NCBI RefSeq assembly: GCF_010183535.1
Contig: NC_071333.1
Location: 6,384,587 to 6,448,586, forward strand
Length of the DNA stretch: 64,000 nucleotides
Direction: 5' to 3'
From: Caenorhabditis remanei
Lineage: Eukaryota > Nematoda > Chromadorea > Rhabditida > Rhabditidae
Position 1 is the first letter of the stretch. Each line of letters starts with the position of its first letter. The position numbers were made by a program, and so were the translations under genes. The notes under the pieces were generated by a model. The model was not told the DNA's origin. It worked only from the letters and a program-made list of their open reading frames with translations, and did no database searches. Shown here one piece after another: positions 52,151 to 64,000 of the stretch.

Positions 52151-55100
52151 TTAGGCGATGTCCGAAACGACGGTGACCAGTTTTCCATTGACAAAAGTCG
52201 TTTTGAATTGCTCCGGAACTGGGAACTCGGACTGAAAAAAATAAAGATTAGATAGTTATGTCTCTTCCTGAATTCTCTTACATAGTCACCGTCCTCGGTA
52301 GTTTGGAGGGAAATGTTCATTTCACTGGATTTTGAGGTGACGATCTCACAAGCCTGGGCAGCTTTGGAAAGGTAGACTTGGCATCCATCAGTCTTCTGGA
52401 TAGAGAGGGTTGGAAGTTCTCCGAGGGTCTGAAAACAGTCATATCAATAATTTTATAGTTGGAACGCTCTATGTAAATTGCTTCCGATTCCCTATTTACC
52501 TGGATTTGAACAGATTGGCAATTGACAGTCTCACACTGCGCAACCAAAGCGTCAAAGACCACCGACGTTTTCTTACATCCATCCAAAGTGATCGAATTGG
52601 CTTTTCCGTTAACCTTGATTACAGAGTTCTCACAACGGAAAATGTAGACAGTCTGCTTCTTATCGGCAACATCGATGACAATGTTTGGGTCGTTGACAAA
52701 GTACTCCTGCAAGAAACGAGTGCTTGAAATACGTTTCAAATCAATGAAAGGTTCAATTTAATACTCACCACAATCCATTGCTTTCCATTTTCCAATTCCT
52801 TATGTGGTGGTTTCTTGGCCGGAGCAGCTGGGGCTCTTGCTGGGGCGGCCGATGAAGCACCTCCCTGTTGGGGCGCAGCTGGAACAAGAGCAGTTCCACG
52901 AAGACCTGGATTCTTATGAGTCTGCATATCAGAAGTGACTTTCTTTAGTCTGGAAGTGACATTCTCTCCTTGGTTCAAAGCAGCGAACAATGCATCACGA
53001 TTAGCCTTGTCAGCATCAACTGGTGGTGGAGCAATGTTAGCAAGGAAATCAGCTGGTGGTGGTGGAGGTGGTGGGGGTGGTCCACCGGGGCCTCCTGGAG
53101 CTCTTGGTGCTGGTGGAGCTGATGGAGCAGATGATGACGAGTCTGGGACACTACCAGGAGCACTATTCCAGACTAGTCCGGTGGTGTGAACTTGGCGGAC
53201 AAACTTCTGCATCTCTTCGAAGATGGATTTCCATGCTTTGGTCCATTCGACGTGGCGCGGATCAGAATCCTTGAACTCACGGAGAATTGGGTTGATGTAG
53301 AATTGAGCAGCCTCAATATATTCCTTGACATGAGGAGCTGGAGTCTTTTTCTGAAATCAGGTAACGATTGACATAAGGTTTGGAGACAGTAATTAAGATA
53401 GTTTCGTTTCTAAAAAAATACTCACCACAGTAAGCCATCCAAGAGCTGGAAGAGCCTCAGCAATTGAGTTGAGATGGTTCCATTGTGGAGTCTTTCTCTT
53501 AGTCTCCTTGAAATTATTGATTTCTCCAAGAAGATTGACGATTGGCGAGAGCATCTTCTGAGCCTCTTCACCAGATGGCTCAGGTTTTCCAGCAGCGGTC
53601 CAGAGATAGTTGCGAACACTGTCGAAAATAGCCAAGACTTTTGGTTTCTGAATTTTTGAATAGCTTTGTGAGAAATTTAATCAAATATCAAATTGATACT
53701 TACCACAGCAGCAAGATCCCCTCCAAGTTGGTCGGTCAACTTAGACCAGTTACTAAGAGGCTCCTCGATAGCGTCATCATAGGCACGAACATGAGGTGGA
53801 ACTTCTCCCGAACCGGCGGTAGCAGCAGAAGCTAAAAATAAATACATTAACTTTCTACACAAAATCAAATTTGAAAATATACTTGTGTAAAAAACTGTTC
53901 GCTCCATCTTTGTTAGTTTTTTAGTTAGTAAATGCCACACACAATCATCACCTTTATCTTGATCAATAAAGACAACTTTCTTCGATGAACTCCGATGAAG
54001 TGATGGGTTTTTGATGAGAATCCCGTGCAAGTTATCACCGTATAAGTTTCGATGTCTTCCCGTTTTATCGCTGTCACGAAGATATTTTGGAAGTGCGCGC
54101 CGCGCCATTTCTTCAATATCCAAATCACTGTCGTTGTCGTTTTCGTAATTTGAGTTGGGTGAAAAAGTTGGGTTAGAATAGTGGGAGGTGGGTTTGACTG
54201 GGTGCACATTGTGACCGTGATGATGATTATGCGTGTGACCATGTCCATGGCCAAAGTGTGGTTTATTATAAGGAATCGGATCGGATGGCATGTGCACATT
54301 GATATTCGGCTCAATGACAGCTACTGGAGGTTGCGAAGAGTCACGTCGGTTCCTGGCATCATAATCATCTGTATGACTGTTATAGGTGTGACGGTTACTT
54401 GTGAAGCCATTGATCACAGTTGGACCAGATCGGTTGAACACTTTCGACTCAACAGGGCTAAATATCCTATCTGGATTTGGCTGTTGCTGGGGTTGGACAT
54501 GGACTGGTTGAGATGGTTGGGGTGCAACTTCACGGATTGGGGAAGTGAGTCTAGCATAATCACGGAGTGGGGACTGAATGCGTGCACGTTGAGATTGTTG
54601 AACAGGTTGCTGTGGAGGATAATATGGCTCTTCTGGCATTTGATGATGATAAAGATCTTGTTCTGGTTGATGCGGATGAATACGAAGTACACGATCATTG
54701 GTTAACCGTATTGGTTCATTTTGAAAAACTGCGGAGTTTCTGTTTGACTCAAGATATTGACTAGCTGGCCGCTCTTTTTCACGAAAAGCAACTGCAGCCG
54801 CAGCCACCGTTGGAACATTCTGATAGACTTGATCTGTTGACCCTTGTGCGACCCGTTGGTCTTGGTACCCGCCGCCTGCTCCTGCTCTCAATAGGCTCGT
54901 TTCTTGGTTGTAGCTGACTTGATTGATAGGGTTAGGGAACGAGAACGGATTCGGTTGATGAGCATAAGAAATGATAGGTGGAGAGACAACAGGGCTAGGT
55001 TCACGATGTTGGATATGGTTGGAGCTTCGTTGGTAGGGATTATCAAAATGAGATGGTTGAGGTTGTTGAGGTGGCTGAGATTGAGGTTGGACTTGTTGGT

Positions 55101-57446
55101 CCGAAGACTGTGTTGGACCATCACGGTGGTAACTACGGAAGTTCGATGGATCAGTAACCACAGAAGTAGCACGATTGGGCTCACGATACGTTGGCTCCAG
55201 ACGGAATCTTTCAAAATCCGAATTCACTGTAGTGTTCATTGGGACATTTCGAATAATATAATCTTCACGGAAAGATTTCGGCGGGGGAGGATCAGTCATC
55301 CAGTTAGGTTCAATAACACGATTTCGAAAGAATCCATCCATTCGATGTCCTTGGGCCCCGTTGGTACCAGTTGAGAAGTTATTGATAGAGTTGTGTAATA
55401 AACCACCGTTATTACTAGTAGGCGTGTTTGGAGTGGAAGTGTTATTGAAATACGTGTTATTAAGAGAATCAAACGACAAATCTGATTGAGTTTTTGCTAA
55501 TCGTCTTGGTTGCTGATTAGCTGGGAGACTAGAATTTGGATGTTGTTGAGTCGAAAGAGGACTCCAATCTGGTTGACGAGAAGATTGGTCACCTGCATAC
55601 CAACTCGAAGACATATTATGTGCTTCTGCTTTTTGGCGTTGCAAGTTTCGCAAAAAATCAGTTTCCCTCTGCGTCGGCAATGTATGAGTTTGTGGCTCAT
55701 AAACTGGTGGTCTTGGCACATTATCATAGCCTCTTGGTGGTGGCTCTTGATACGCGGGGACAGGACTTTGAACACTCCGATGACCATACATACTTACAGA
55801 TTGGACCGGTGGAGGGTTGTTACAGTATTCACTTGAAATGGATAACGGAGACAACTCTCGGGGTGAGAAATTGTTATCGAATACAGTGGAATTACTTTCA
55901 GAACGAATCGGTCGACGAGATCTTGGTGGTTCTTCGGCTGTCCAATAATGAGAATTGCGGTCAATAGGGGATATTGGTGAGATAGGGGAGGCTGGTGATA
56001 CGCATGAAGATGGAAAGCGTGGAAGAGTCGCTGACCGCTGGTCACTGACAAGTTGTTGAGGGAACGATGACCAACTGCTTGACGGACGAAGTCCGCCTCC
56101 GAAACTTCTCAAATCTTGAGTGCTATCGGTGACCGGTCTATAGCCACGTGGATACTTGTTGAATGGTCTGGGAGCCGAGTAATAAAGTGAATCCATAGTG
56201 GAAGAAGAAAAACAAAAAGAAGAAGAATAAAACTAGAGCATTAAGGTGTTTTGGTATGAATGTGCGGGGAGATGAGAAGAGATTGGTAAAGAAGAAATAT
56301 TGTTAAGATTCGAGGGCAGATGAAGAATGACGGGATGAGTGAGTGAGGTGCCAATGAGGGTGGAAACCTAGAAACAGTAGGAAAACGGAGGATAGAGGTT
56401 AGACGGAAAGAAGAAACACGGAAAAGACGCAATAGCAAGCAACTGTTGAACGGGAGACGGGACCCCTTCATCCATCGGCGACGGGAAGAGGCGAAGAGCA
56501 TGCAAGTTGAGAGGCAAGTCCCCAGGATGAACAGAAAAACGACTCTCTTTTGCTGTAAAACACTTTGCGATGAGGAGAAGAAGGAGGGATTGACGGTTCT
56601 ATGAGAGGATGAGGTAAGGAGTGCCATTAGAATTGATAACTTGTGCACTGAGAGATGACAGAGGAAGAGATGGAGTCAAGAACACGGACTTGGAGGAGTT
56701 AGGACGTACCATCGTAGAAAAGGGATCACTGAGGAAAAAGAATTGTCGTTTGAGTTTCTCAGCTTATCATTGATGAGGGTCTACTATGTCAATTTCTATT
56801 TTTTCTAAAACTTTCAAACTACAAAACTTAAGAAGCCGAGACTGACCTACTCAAATTTAATGTTGTAACCTGACGCTCTTCTAACATTTTTTTTCAAAAC
56901 AAAAATATGTTGACTCTTTTTATTTGTTATTTTATTTTTGACAGAGATCCACAGGGGTTTGGATACCAAACACTTACAAATTCTTAAAAAAACTAGCATC
57001 TAGGAGAGCAACCTAACTGGAAACAGGTAGCAATGGCGGAGCAGAAAGAATGCCACTGGTCATAAACCTTGTTAAAAACTCACATATGATGCGTATCGGA
57101 ATGTTCCTGACTCTCCCATTTGATGAAGCAGAAACAGAAACATACTCGTTTGTGCTTCCTTGATAGGTCACGCGTAGCCTCATGATGATATGAGAAGTTT
57201 GTGTGAGTAGTGTGAATGGTGAAATGAACACATGCAGCAAACTAACTTTCTATTAGTCATAAGATTTTGAGCAAACAGTTTTTGTCACCTTTCCATTTAG
57301 GGTAGTTGATATTTCGACTAACACTTACCACTCGATGCTCCCAAGTTGGTTGGTTTCGGTGCGAGCGCAGGTTTTTGTCCGGAAATTGCTTCGAGACGGA
57401 TAGTTACATTCTCCAGACGCTTCAGGAAGTCCTCTTGAGCCGACAT
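52151..57446 (-). CDS. cas-1: Cyclase-associated protein (CAP), canonical isoform
   Basis: An actin regulator that recycles ADP-actin from cofilin and promotes nucleotide exchange. Exons 57446-57329, 53831-53704, 53647-53426, 53350-52769, 52706-52500, 52428-52282 and 52231-52151 give 494 residues. The first exon carries the CAP signature [19 protein letters not shown], the coiled-coil RLE motif. Exons 2-4 give the helical folded domain ([18 protein letters not shown] and [22 protein letters not shown]), then a polyproline stretch (nine Pro) and a WH2 motif ([21 protein letters not shown]). The C-terminal CARP beta domain follows, ending TVVSDIA. Intron 1 is 3.5 kb and contains alternative first exons, all with phase-1 donors, so isoforms differ only at the N-terminus. 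The name follows C. elegans cas-1. Confidence 0.92.
53952..56196 (-). CDS. cas-1: Alternative large first exon of cas-1 (748-residue extension)
   Basis: A single exon opens at 56196 ([12 protein letters not shown]) and runs 748 codons plus one base to a GTGATG donor at 53951. That phase-1 end matches the cas-1 exon at 53831, giving a predicted 1203-residue isoform that lacks the RLE coiled coil. The extension is low-complexity: rich in Pro, Gln, Ser, Asn, His and Arg, with runs such as [13 protein letters not shown] and [14 protein letters not shown] recognise no folded domain except a short conserved-looking [30 protein letters not shown] near the end. An open frame of this length in AT-rich DNA is not expected by chance. 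It could alternatively be a separate gene read through. Confidence 0.7.
57084..57183 (-). CDS. cas-1: Candidate further alternative first exon of cas-1
   Basis: It begins with ATG at 57183 and encodes [19 protein letters not shown], then IPIRII, ending at a strong GTGAGT donor in phase 1, the phase used by every cas-1 first exon. The peptide looks like a real beta-strand-rich segment. Whether it splices to the CAP body or to another exon needs transcript data. Confidence 0.4.
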
Positions 57447-59500
57447 TTCTTGATCCTGAAAAATTTGATGATTTTCGACGTTTTCTGATAACAAAGTATG
57501 CAAAACCTTATCATTCGAAGAGAAACATAGCAAATTCATAGTAATACAACAGAGAAATCAATAGAATAGGAGCGCCTGACAAAAGTACGAGTAGATTTTG
57601 TTCCTCTAATTCCAAAGCAAAAAGGTATCACATTTCTCCGTCGCCTATGCATTTTAAATTTGTCAATCCCTTCGGGATAAATGATGAATGAGATTTTTTG
57701 AGGTTTTCGAACGGAAATGCCGTTGAATGTCTTGAATTTTGAGAAAAGAAAACAGTTTTCTGTAGAAACAGCGCGCGTTTCGATTTTTTGAATTGAAAAA
57801 ACATGAGTCAACTTTTTATTTCGCAACATTTTGAAGATTTCAAAAAAGAAACATCAGAAGAGAAGAAAACGGAAGGGAGATAGAAACAAAGAAGAAAATG
57901 AGAAAGATGAGTCATTTGTTGTGGTGCGCGGACCGCCTCGGACAGTATAGAACAGCAGCCGCCTTGTGTTCCGTAGAGCGCACTTTCTTATGTATCCCGG
58001 TATTCCCAGTGCAGTGTAAATAAATGAGGAAAACGATGCACGGGGATATTAGAATAGAGGTACACGGCAGTCTTTGATGAATTAGTAAAGATTTAAACAA
58101 ACGGAATATCTTTGAGTTTTTTGATAATGATGTTCTTGCTCGTCTAATTTTCGTTAAATTGGAAAAACTTGCGTAAAGGTTTGATGATGTATCTGAATAA
58201 ACCGCCAAACCCTGTTATTTTCGAACTAATATTTAATATTGATATTACAAGGACACTTTGCCTAGTTGCGCATATTCCGATTTGGTAGAATCGACAGACC
58301 AGGTAGTAGAGTACTTGAGATGAATGCAAAAGAAAAGGCGATTTCGGAGAAAGAAATGAACGTCGGCCGCGTAAATAATTGCTCCCCCTGTCCGTCCGTC
58401 ACTAAAGGGTAAGCCAGAAATGTGGGAAAAAGTGTTTCCTAGAATTGAAAACTTTTTTGTTTGATTTCGCCGGTTTTTTGATCAAAAAAACATAAATCAC
58501 CTAGAATTTATACAAAACTCAGCTGGGTGTACAAAATGGGCAAAATGGAGGGAAACGATAGTTTTGAACTTTCTAGAATGGTTTTTTTTGTTTGATGAAT
58601 CATTTTCTCTGCCTGCCTAACTCTTTGTTTCATTCTGTATGTATTTTTGATTATGTTGACAACGACACGTTCGGTAATTGATAAGAGAAATTGAGAGAAA
58701 TGGGAAAGCGAAAAAGAAAAATGAGATGAAAGAAAAAACATCGAGATAAACTTTGTTATGGATATGATAAAAACAAAATACGGACAATTCCAAAAGTCTC
58801 GGTATTATGTGCTCTGTCGTTTTTGTTTTGTGTGCCTCTGTGGTGCGTTGTGTGTGAGGGGGCGAGCAAGCCAAAGCGCAATCAATAGCCGATGGTCTTC
58901 TCCTCCCTGTGTGTCTTTGGGAGGATAGACGGACGGCGGAAGGCAGATCTCATCTCTGCGTTTCTTAAAAGTATATTCTATATCATATACTTGTCGTGCT
59001 CTCCCAGGGTCATTGCATTAGTGTGTCAGCGGGTAGAACATCTGTTTCTATTTTTCTCTCACCGAGAAGATTTTCCATCACGAGATCAACAAGGTTTTCG
59101 AATCTTTATCTGATTTATCGATAAGCAAAACGGATATTTTGGTATTTCATTCAGTTGGGGAAGACGGCACTTTCTAATGATGAGAATGTTTCGATGTTGT
59201 CTGTAATTTAGTTTTTTGAATTTTTCTGGCGGATATCCAGATATTTCTTTATTATGGACGGTTCTTAACTCCTTAAGTAAATGTCCTGCCTATTAAATTT
59301 ACAAAAACTCATTTCGCGGGACTACATACCTTTATAGTGCAAATTCAAACAATTTCCAAATATTATTTATACTTAATCAGTTCTTTCAAAATACATCAAT
59401 ACAAATGAAATAAAGTTTCAAGTGGGAAAATCAACATAAAGGATTGATGATGACGAGGTGGCATAGTTACCGGTGCAACTGAAGAAGAGAACGTTGATGA
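57447..59500. other. Intergenic region between cas-1 and the stomatin gene
   Basis: About 2 kb containing the cas-1 promoter. Open frames at 57536-57829 (-), 57912-58208 (-) and 58508-58874 (-) lack motifs. I see no RNA gene I can support. Confidence 0.45.
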
Positions 59501-61717
59501 TCAAGTTTTGTTATGCCATTTTTTCATAAAATGTTTGGCAACTTCTATGGGATATGGCATCACGATTGTGTTGTTCCTGCAAGTTTGAAACACTTTTTAC
59601 AGTAAATTGTTTGGTTTTGTATGTTTTAGAAACGAATTCTGAGAAAATCCTACCTTTCAGCAGAAATCTTAACTAACGTCTGCAAATATCTCAACTGAAT
59701 TGTCATCTTATTCTGGGCAATGGTGTCAGCAGCAGTTTGGAGACATCTGAATTCGAACGAAATTGTGAATAACCAACCGAAAAGAAAGAAGAATAAGAAA
59801 ATGAACTTACGCGCTAGCATCTTTCTCTCCTTGGGCAGCAATGATAGCAGCACGTGCCTTTCTGACAGCTTCTGCTTCTGCGGCCATACTTCTCATAAGT
59901 TGATGAGGAAGGCGAATATCCTTGATCTCAACTCTCTCCACCTTTACACCCCACGGATCAGTTCCTTCGTCGAGAACTTTCTCAGTGATCTGAAAATTTG
60001 AAATGAACTATAAAATGTGGAATCAGAATTCATACACTGGCAATAGCATCACGTTCACTGAGCATTTCACTGAGCGTTTTTGTACCCAAGACATTTCTCA
60101 AAGTTGTTTGAGCCAGAAGGCGTGTACTGAATTGAGCATCATTGACATTTGTCACAGAGATAACTGGATTGGAGACACGGAAATAGATTACAGCTTCCAC
60201 AGACACTGTCACAGAGTCTCGACTCAAAATTTCTTGTGGTGGAACATCGAACGACAACACACGAAGGTCCACTATTTTCATTGTGTCGATGCATGGCAAA
60301 ACAAAAAACAATCCGGGACCTTTCGTTCCTCCCTTGATAAGCCTACCCAACCGGAATATGACAGCTCTTTGATATTCTCTGAAAAATAATACATTTCCTT
60401 TTTTCTCAATCTTGTGAGGAGAAAACAAGAAGAAAATCTTACTTGACTACTTTTACACAAAAGAATAGACACCACGGAAATGAGAGTAGAATGAGAAGAA
60501 AAGAGAAGATGAGCATCATATGAGAAATAAGTGGTGGTGGTTCCTGAAACACATTCAATATTAAAAAGTGAAATGATTCAAGAAATGAGTACTCACTCTT
60601 TCTTCATGAAGAAGATGTCTTGTCCGAATAAGCCAACTTTGTGATCTGGCTCGCATTGGGATCTTCTCAATGGCATCCTGAAAAAGAGGAGTTGGGAAAA
60701 AGGAAACTCTATTAATAGAAAATTACTCTTAACCTATCTACGAGTGCCTTCTTAGTCTCATGTCATTAGTGGCCGGCTAGTTTTAATTGGTGCGCGGAGT
60801 AAGAAGACCAACAAGAGTAAACTAGCTGACTGCCAATACCAACTTCACATTAACTGAATAACGTCACTTACAGCGTTCAGAATATATTAGTAATTACTTT
60901 ATAGGGAGAGGAGAAGTATACCGCAAAGATGCATTCAGAATACAACTGAACCTTTATTATTTTCAGAACACTGGTTCCCTTTTTAAAACATTATATCCAT
61001 GAAGTTAAGACTTTCAGTTTCGAACAAACTTTTGAGTTGTGAAACACAAAAAAGTGAGAATGACTTTCTTCTCAATGTCAGTTACATTGCGAATATTTCA
61101 GTCGAAATTAAATTTGCCCGTGGGTTGAGGCATCTGATTCTAAATAAGGAAGAAAAACACGTCAGTTTTCAATTTCTTCTCTTTCTGCACCTTGTTCTGA
61201 CTTTCAGAAGATCTCATACCTTTCTGGTGAATATAGTCGAAGTTTTATGAATTTTCATATTGATCGAATTGAAAGTATAGACTTCAAAGAATTGGTAGAA
61301 ATTGAAAGTTTGAGTTTCCAAATAAAAATCTGAGACACGAGAATAAGACCTTATTGCTTTTCGTTTTTGTTAGAAAAAGGAGGAGAGAAAAGGAAGAGAA
61401 AAAAGAAAAAAGGGAAGGATGAGGGCGAGAACCTACACATATATACGCACCCTTTTATGCGGTGGCACTTCACCACGATCCAAGCCGAGCGATCTAATAT
61501 CTGGCACAAACAACAAGTTTGGATTAATTGAAGCGGATGGAGGTGCCGATGCTTCATCCTTCACTGAAGCAGTGCTACTCCGACGCGAATCCGCTTCATT
61601 ACTATATCCGGTGTCTTCGGACTGGAGAGTGTGAATACGACGCATGATCCTTTGACGACGCTCCGTAGCACTCATTTTGTGCATTCCTCGCCTTTCTTCA
61701 CCGGGACTCCGCTCCAT
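59501..61717 (-). CDS. sto-2: Stomatin/prohibitin-family membrane protein
   Basis: An integral monotopic scaffold protein that binds cholesterol-rich membrane and modulates ion channels. The minus-strand exons read from M-E-R-S-P-G-E-E-R-R-G (ATG at 61717) to the TGA at 59501, about 379 residues. After a hydrophilic N-terminus of about 115 residues comes the hairpin membrane segment (MMLIFSLLLILLSFPWCLFF) and then the SPFH domain: EYQRAVIFRLGRL, GPGLFFVLPCID, VDLRVLSFDVPPQEIL, RDSVTVSVEAVIYF, STRLLAQTTLRNVLG and LLQ-type RYLQTLVKISAER. The closest C. elegans relative I recall is STO-2, of similar length, but sto-4 or MEC-2-like paralogues are alternatives; sequence differs from MEC-2 at many positions. 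It lies 8 kb from mec-4, whose channel depends on a stomatin partner. Confidence 0.85.
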
Positions 61718-63896
61718 TCTACGTCAATTCTTATGAACAAAGACAATTTTAAAAGTAGAAAAAAGTTCAAAAGAGAAAAAACAGTTTGCAGAATGTGAAA
61801 AAAGAAACAAAGAGGTTTTTTGTGGAACATGGATTATAGAGAAGTGATTCAAAGAAAGAAATGACAATCATTAAGACTAGTTTGTCTCAAGTATCGAAGT
61901 TTTTTTGCTTTCATTTGGCTATTCCGAAAAATTTGAATTCATGCATCGCTAACATATACATCACGCTTTGAAAAGTTTTCGGAATATGAGTAAGTCGAAA
62001 TGCGACCAGGTAGTAAGAACTAGAGTACTCAAGTAGGCAAATGAAACATGCATTCTCAATTAGATGTGAGAATCCTGAGCACGCATGTTCTATGACAAAA
62101 GTAGGTCTCGAGCCGACTTTGAACTTTTAGACAAAATTAGTGAACCGGAAATAGAAAGGGTAGTGAGCAGAGACTATTTTCAAATATATTCTGGGCCAAA
62201 GAAGCTACGAACAGCTGAGCGACGGGTGAAAAATTTTGCAACTTCTAGATTGTACTTGTTTCAGATTTATTTTTGATCTGAACATGTGTTTGTAAAATAT
62301 AAAATATGAAAGATTGCAAATGCATTGTTATCCGCCATCCTCACTGCGGTTGATCAGTTGGGTATCGGACAAGACAAGAAGACAATTGTGTGTAACATGT
62401 TTTAAATTTTTGGACGACAACTCGACTCATCGAGCTATTGAGAAAAGAGGTGGAAGGGGGAGAATCTCTGTCGTTTTCTACTCTCAATGGTGTAGGTTTA
62501 GTTTTAATGGGCCGGAAAAATAAGTCGAAACATTTTTGGGGGGTAAAGGGGCGAAAAGAAGAAGATGCAAGTGGTTTGGTGACAACCAAAGTAAAAGTGC
62601 AGTTTAATTATGTGGACTGGGACATGTGGACGAAACGTTTTTCAGTGTGTATGTATTTCCATTTCTATTTCTATCTATTTCCGCACACCTACTAAGTAGC
62701 CAATATCCTATCTTCGTTGGGTATATGTTTCACTCGAAATTGAAGTGGACTTCGATCTAGAAGACGGAAAAAAGTGTTAGATAGAAAGATGTGTGAAACG
62801 TTTTGAATATGCATAGAGCATCTTCACCCACGTTTGTCGCGGGGGGTCCAAAGTTGTTCGGGCGCCAAAATTATGAATTTTTTTCACTCATACACTTTTT
62901 GGAGCGGAAGAACAACTTGATGTGCACATTTTGTAAGGAGAAAGAAAACATCTCCCCTTTTGATCAAGTTTGGCAAAAAACAAAAGAATAATAAGTATCC
63001 GAAATTGAGGTTTTTGAAAGATTTTGTTCCCCAAAATTGATCTTAATAAAAACAATGAAAAGTGTGTAAATTAGATATCGGTGATATTACTACAAATAAA
63101 TCGATAAATATATGTATTAGTTTGAAAAAACATAATTAATGAATGATATATTTTTCAAAAAACCATTAAGGTTTTTCCTTGTTGAAGGAGTTGTCAAACT
63201 CAATAACGATAGATCTATTAATCTTTGCTATATTGATAAAAGATGAATTAACGAATTACAATGAATCTACATATTGAGAATAAAGTTCAAAATTATTTTT
63301 TATCTAGAAAATATTCTGCAAATATCAAGTTAGCTTACTTGTTTAGTTGATATATAAACTTTAGAAAAAAATCAATCTTCTTCTATAACTTCTCACCCTA
63401 ACTTCTTTTTTAATCATAGTCAGAGTTATAATAGAACAAGTTCTCTGTTTACAAGGGAAAAATTCAAAGTCATATGCTGATTGCGCCCACTCGAAGGTGT
63501 TATGTGAGAATGTGAGGTTTTGTCTTCGCTCTCACATCCAGGCAACTAAAATTACAACAAATAGCATCCCAATGAGACACAAATAAATCAAATGACACGA
63601 AATGTCGATAAGACGTCGGCTCTCGCGAGGTGGGATATCTTTTGATTGTGTTCTTTTCTGTTGATGTTGACTATCAAGAAGACTTTAAAATTTATCAGGT
63701 TCAGAATAGGTAAGTATTGAATAGAGGGGTTGTGAAATGATATAGTTGTCAGTTTGAGTTTTGAATTCTTCAATTTTCCTCTAAATATTTGGATGGTCAG
63801 TAGCTTCCCTACGCGTTCCGCTTTCTTTCCCTCAGGCATTTTAACATTTTTCTTCCTGCTATTCTACAGATTTTCATAATAAATAATGAAACTCAC
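61718..63896. other. Upstream region of the stomatin gene
   Basis: About 2.2 kb, AT-rich, with no domain-bearing frame. If the exon at 63897-63954 belongs to the stomatin gene, this whole stretch is its intron. Confidence 0.45.
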
Positions 63897-63954
63897 TTCC
63901 AAGTTTATTCCAGAACTTGCATGAGCCATTCCACGTTTTCGAACGCTTCTGTGT
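63897..63954 (-). CDS. Isolated exon, upstream exon of the stomatin gene or of an off-window gene
   Basis: A 58-base block between a TTCCAG acceptor and a GTGAGT donor, both well formed. It reads H-R-S-V-R-K-R-G-M-A-H-A-S-S-G-I-N-L-E in one frame, with an internal methionine. It could be the start of an alternative stomatin isoform or the last exon seen of a gene continuing beyond the window. Confidence 0.4.
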
Positions 63955-64000
63955 CTGGAAAAAAGATTATGAGATTAGAGCAATAAGAGTTTTAAAGAAA

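Overview
This is eukaryotic DNA from a Caenorhabditis nematode. The introns are very short (about 40-50 bp) with TTTTCAG-type acceptors, the intergenic DNA is AT-rich, and several genes are unmistakable worm orthologues: aak-2 (AMPK alpha), mec-4 (DEG/ENaC touch channel), cas-1 (cyclase-associated protein), a cytosolic aspartate aminotransferase pair and a stomatin. As I remember the C. elegans proteins, the MEC-4 and AAK-2 copies here differ at scattered residues, so the window looks like the right arm of chromosome X of a close relative rather than C. elegans itself. That species call is inference.

Layout. At 101-2268 (+) lies a TRAF-type zinc finger plus F-box gene of the FBXO30/FBXO40 type. 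At 3328-4910 (-) is a small two-pass membrane protein. From 4.9 to 10.4 kb there is sparse DNA with a 623-bp inverted-repeat element (9039-9661). From 10.4 to 20.3 kb (+) are three tandem copies of a nematode family resembling F-box-associated (FBA_2) domains. The first copy is broken by a frameshift and by a decayed mariner-like element, the other two are intact, and a 339-bp palindromic element sits between copies one and two. At 22.5-24.8 kb (-) is a monocarboxylate-transporter-like MFS carrier. From 24.8 to 30.5 kb I see no convincing gene. At 30.5-32.4 kb (-) is a secreted cysteine-rich protein resembling Caenorhabditis ET modules. At 34.7-35.2 kb (+) is an 83-residue single-pass membrane protein. 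At 35.3-39.9 kb (-) are two tandem aspartate aminotransferase genes, one normal and one that has lost its active-site residues. aak-2 (42991-47988, +) converges on mec-4 (48518-51535, -). cas-1 (52151-57446, -) follows with nested alternative first exons, one of them encoding a 748-residue extension. A stomatin gene (59501-61717, -) comes last, and an isolated exon at 63897-63954 (-) belongs to it or to a gene beyond the window.

The best candidates for new biology are the aspartate aminotransferase pseudoenzyme, the cas-1 exon arrangement that swaps the coiled-coil N-terminus for a long Q/P-rich region, and the tandem FBA_2-like family that seems to lack F-boxes. All exon boundaries were deduced by hand from GT/AG sites, reading-frame phase and family alignment. 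They were not tested with transcripts.
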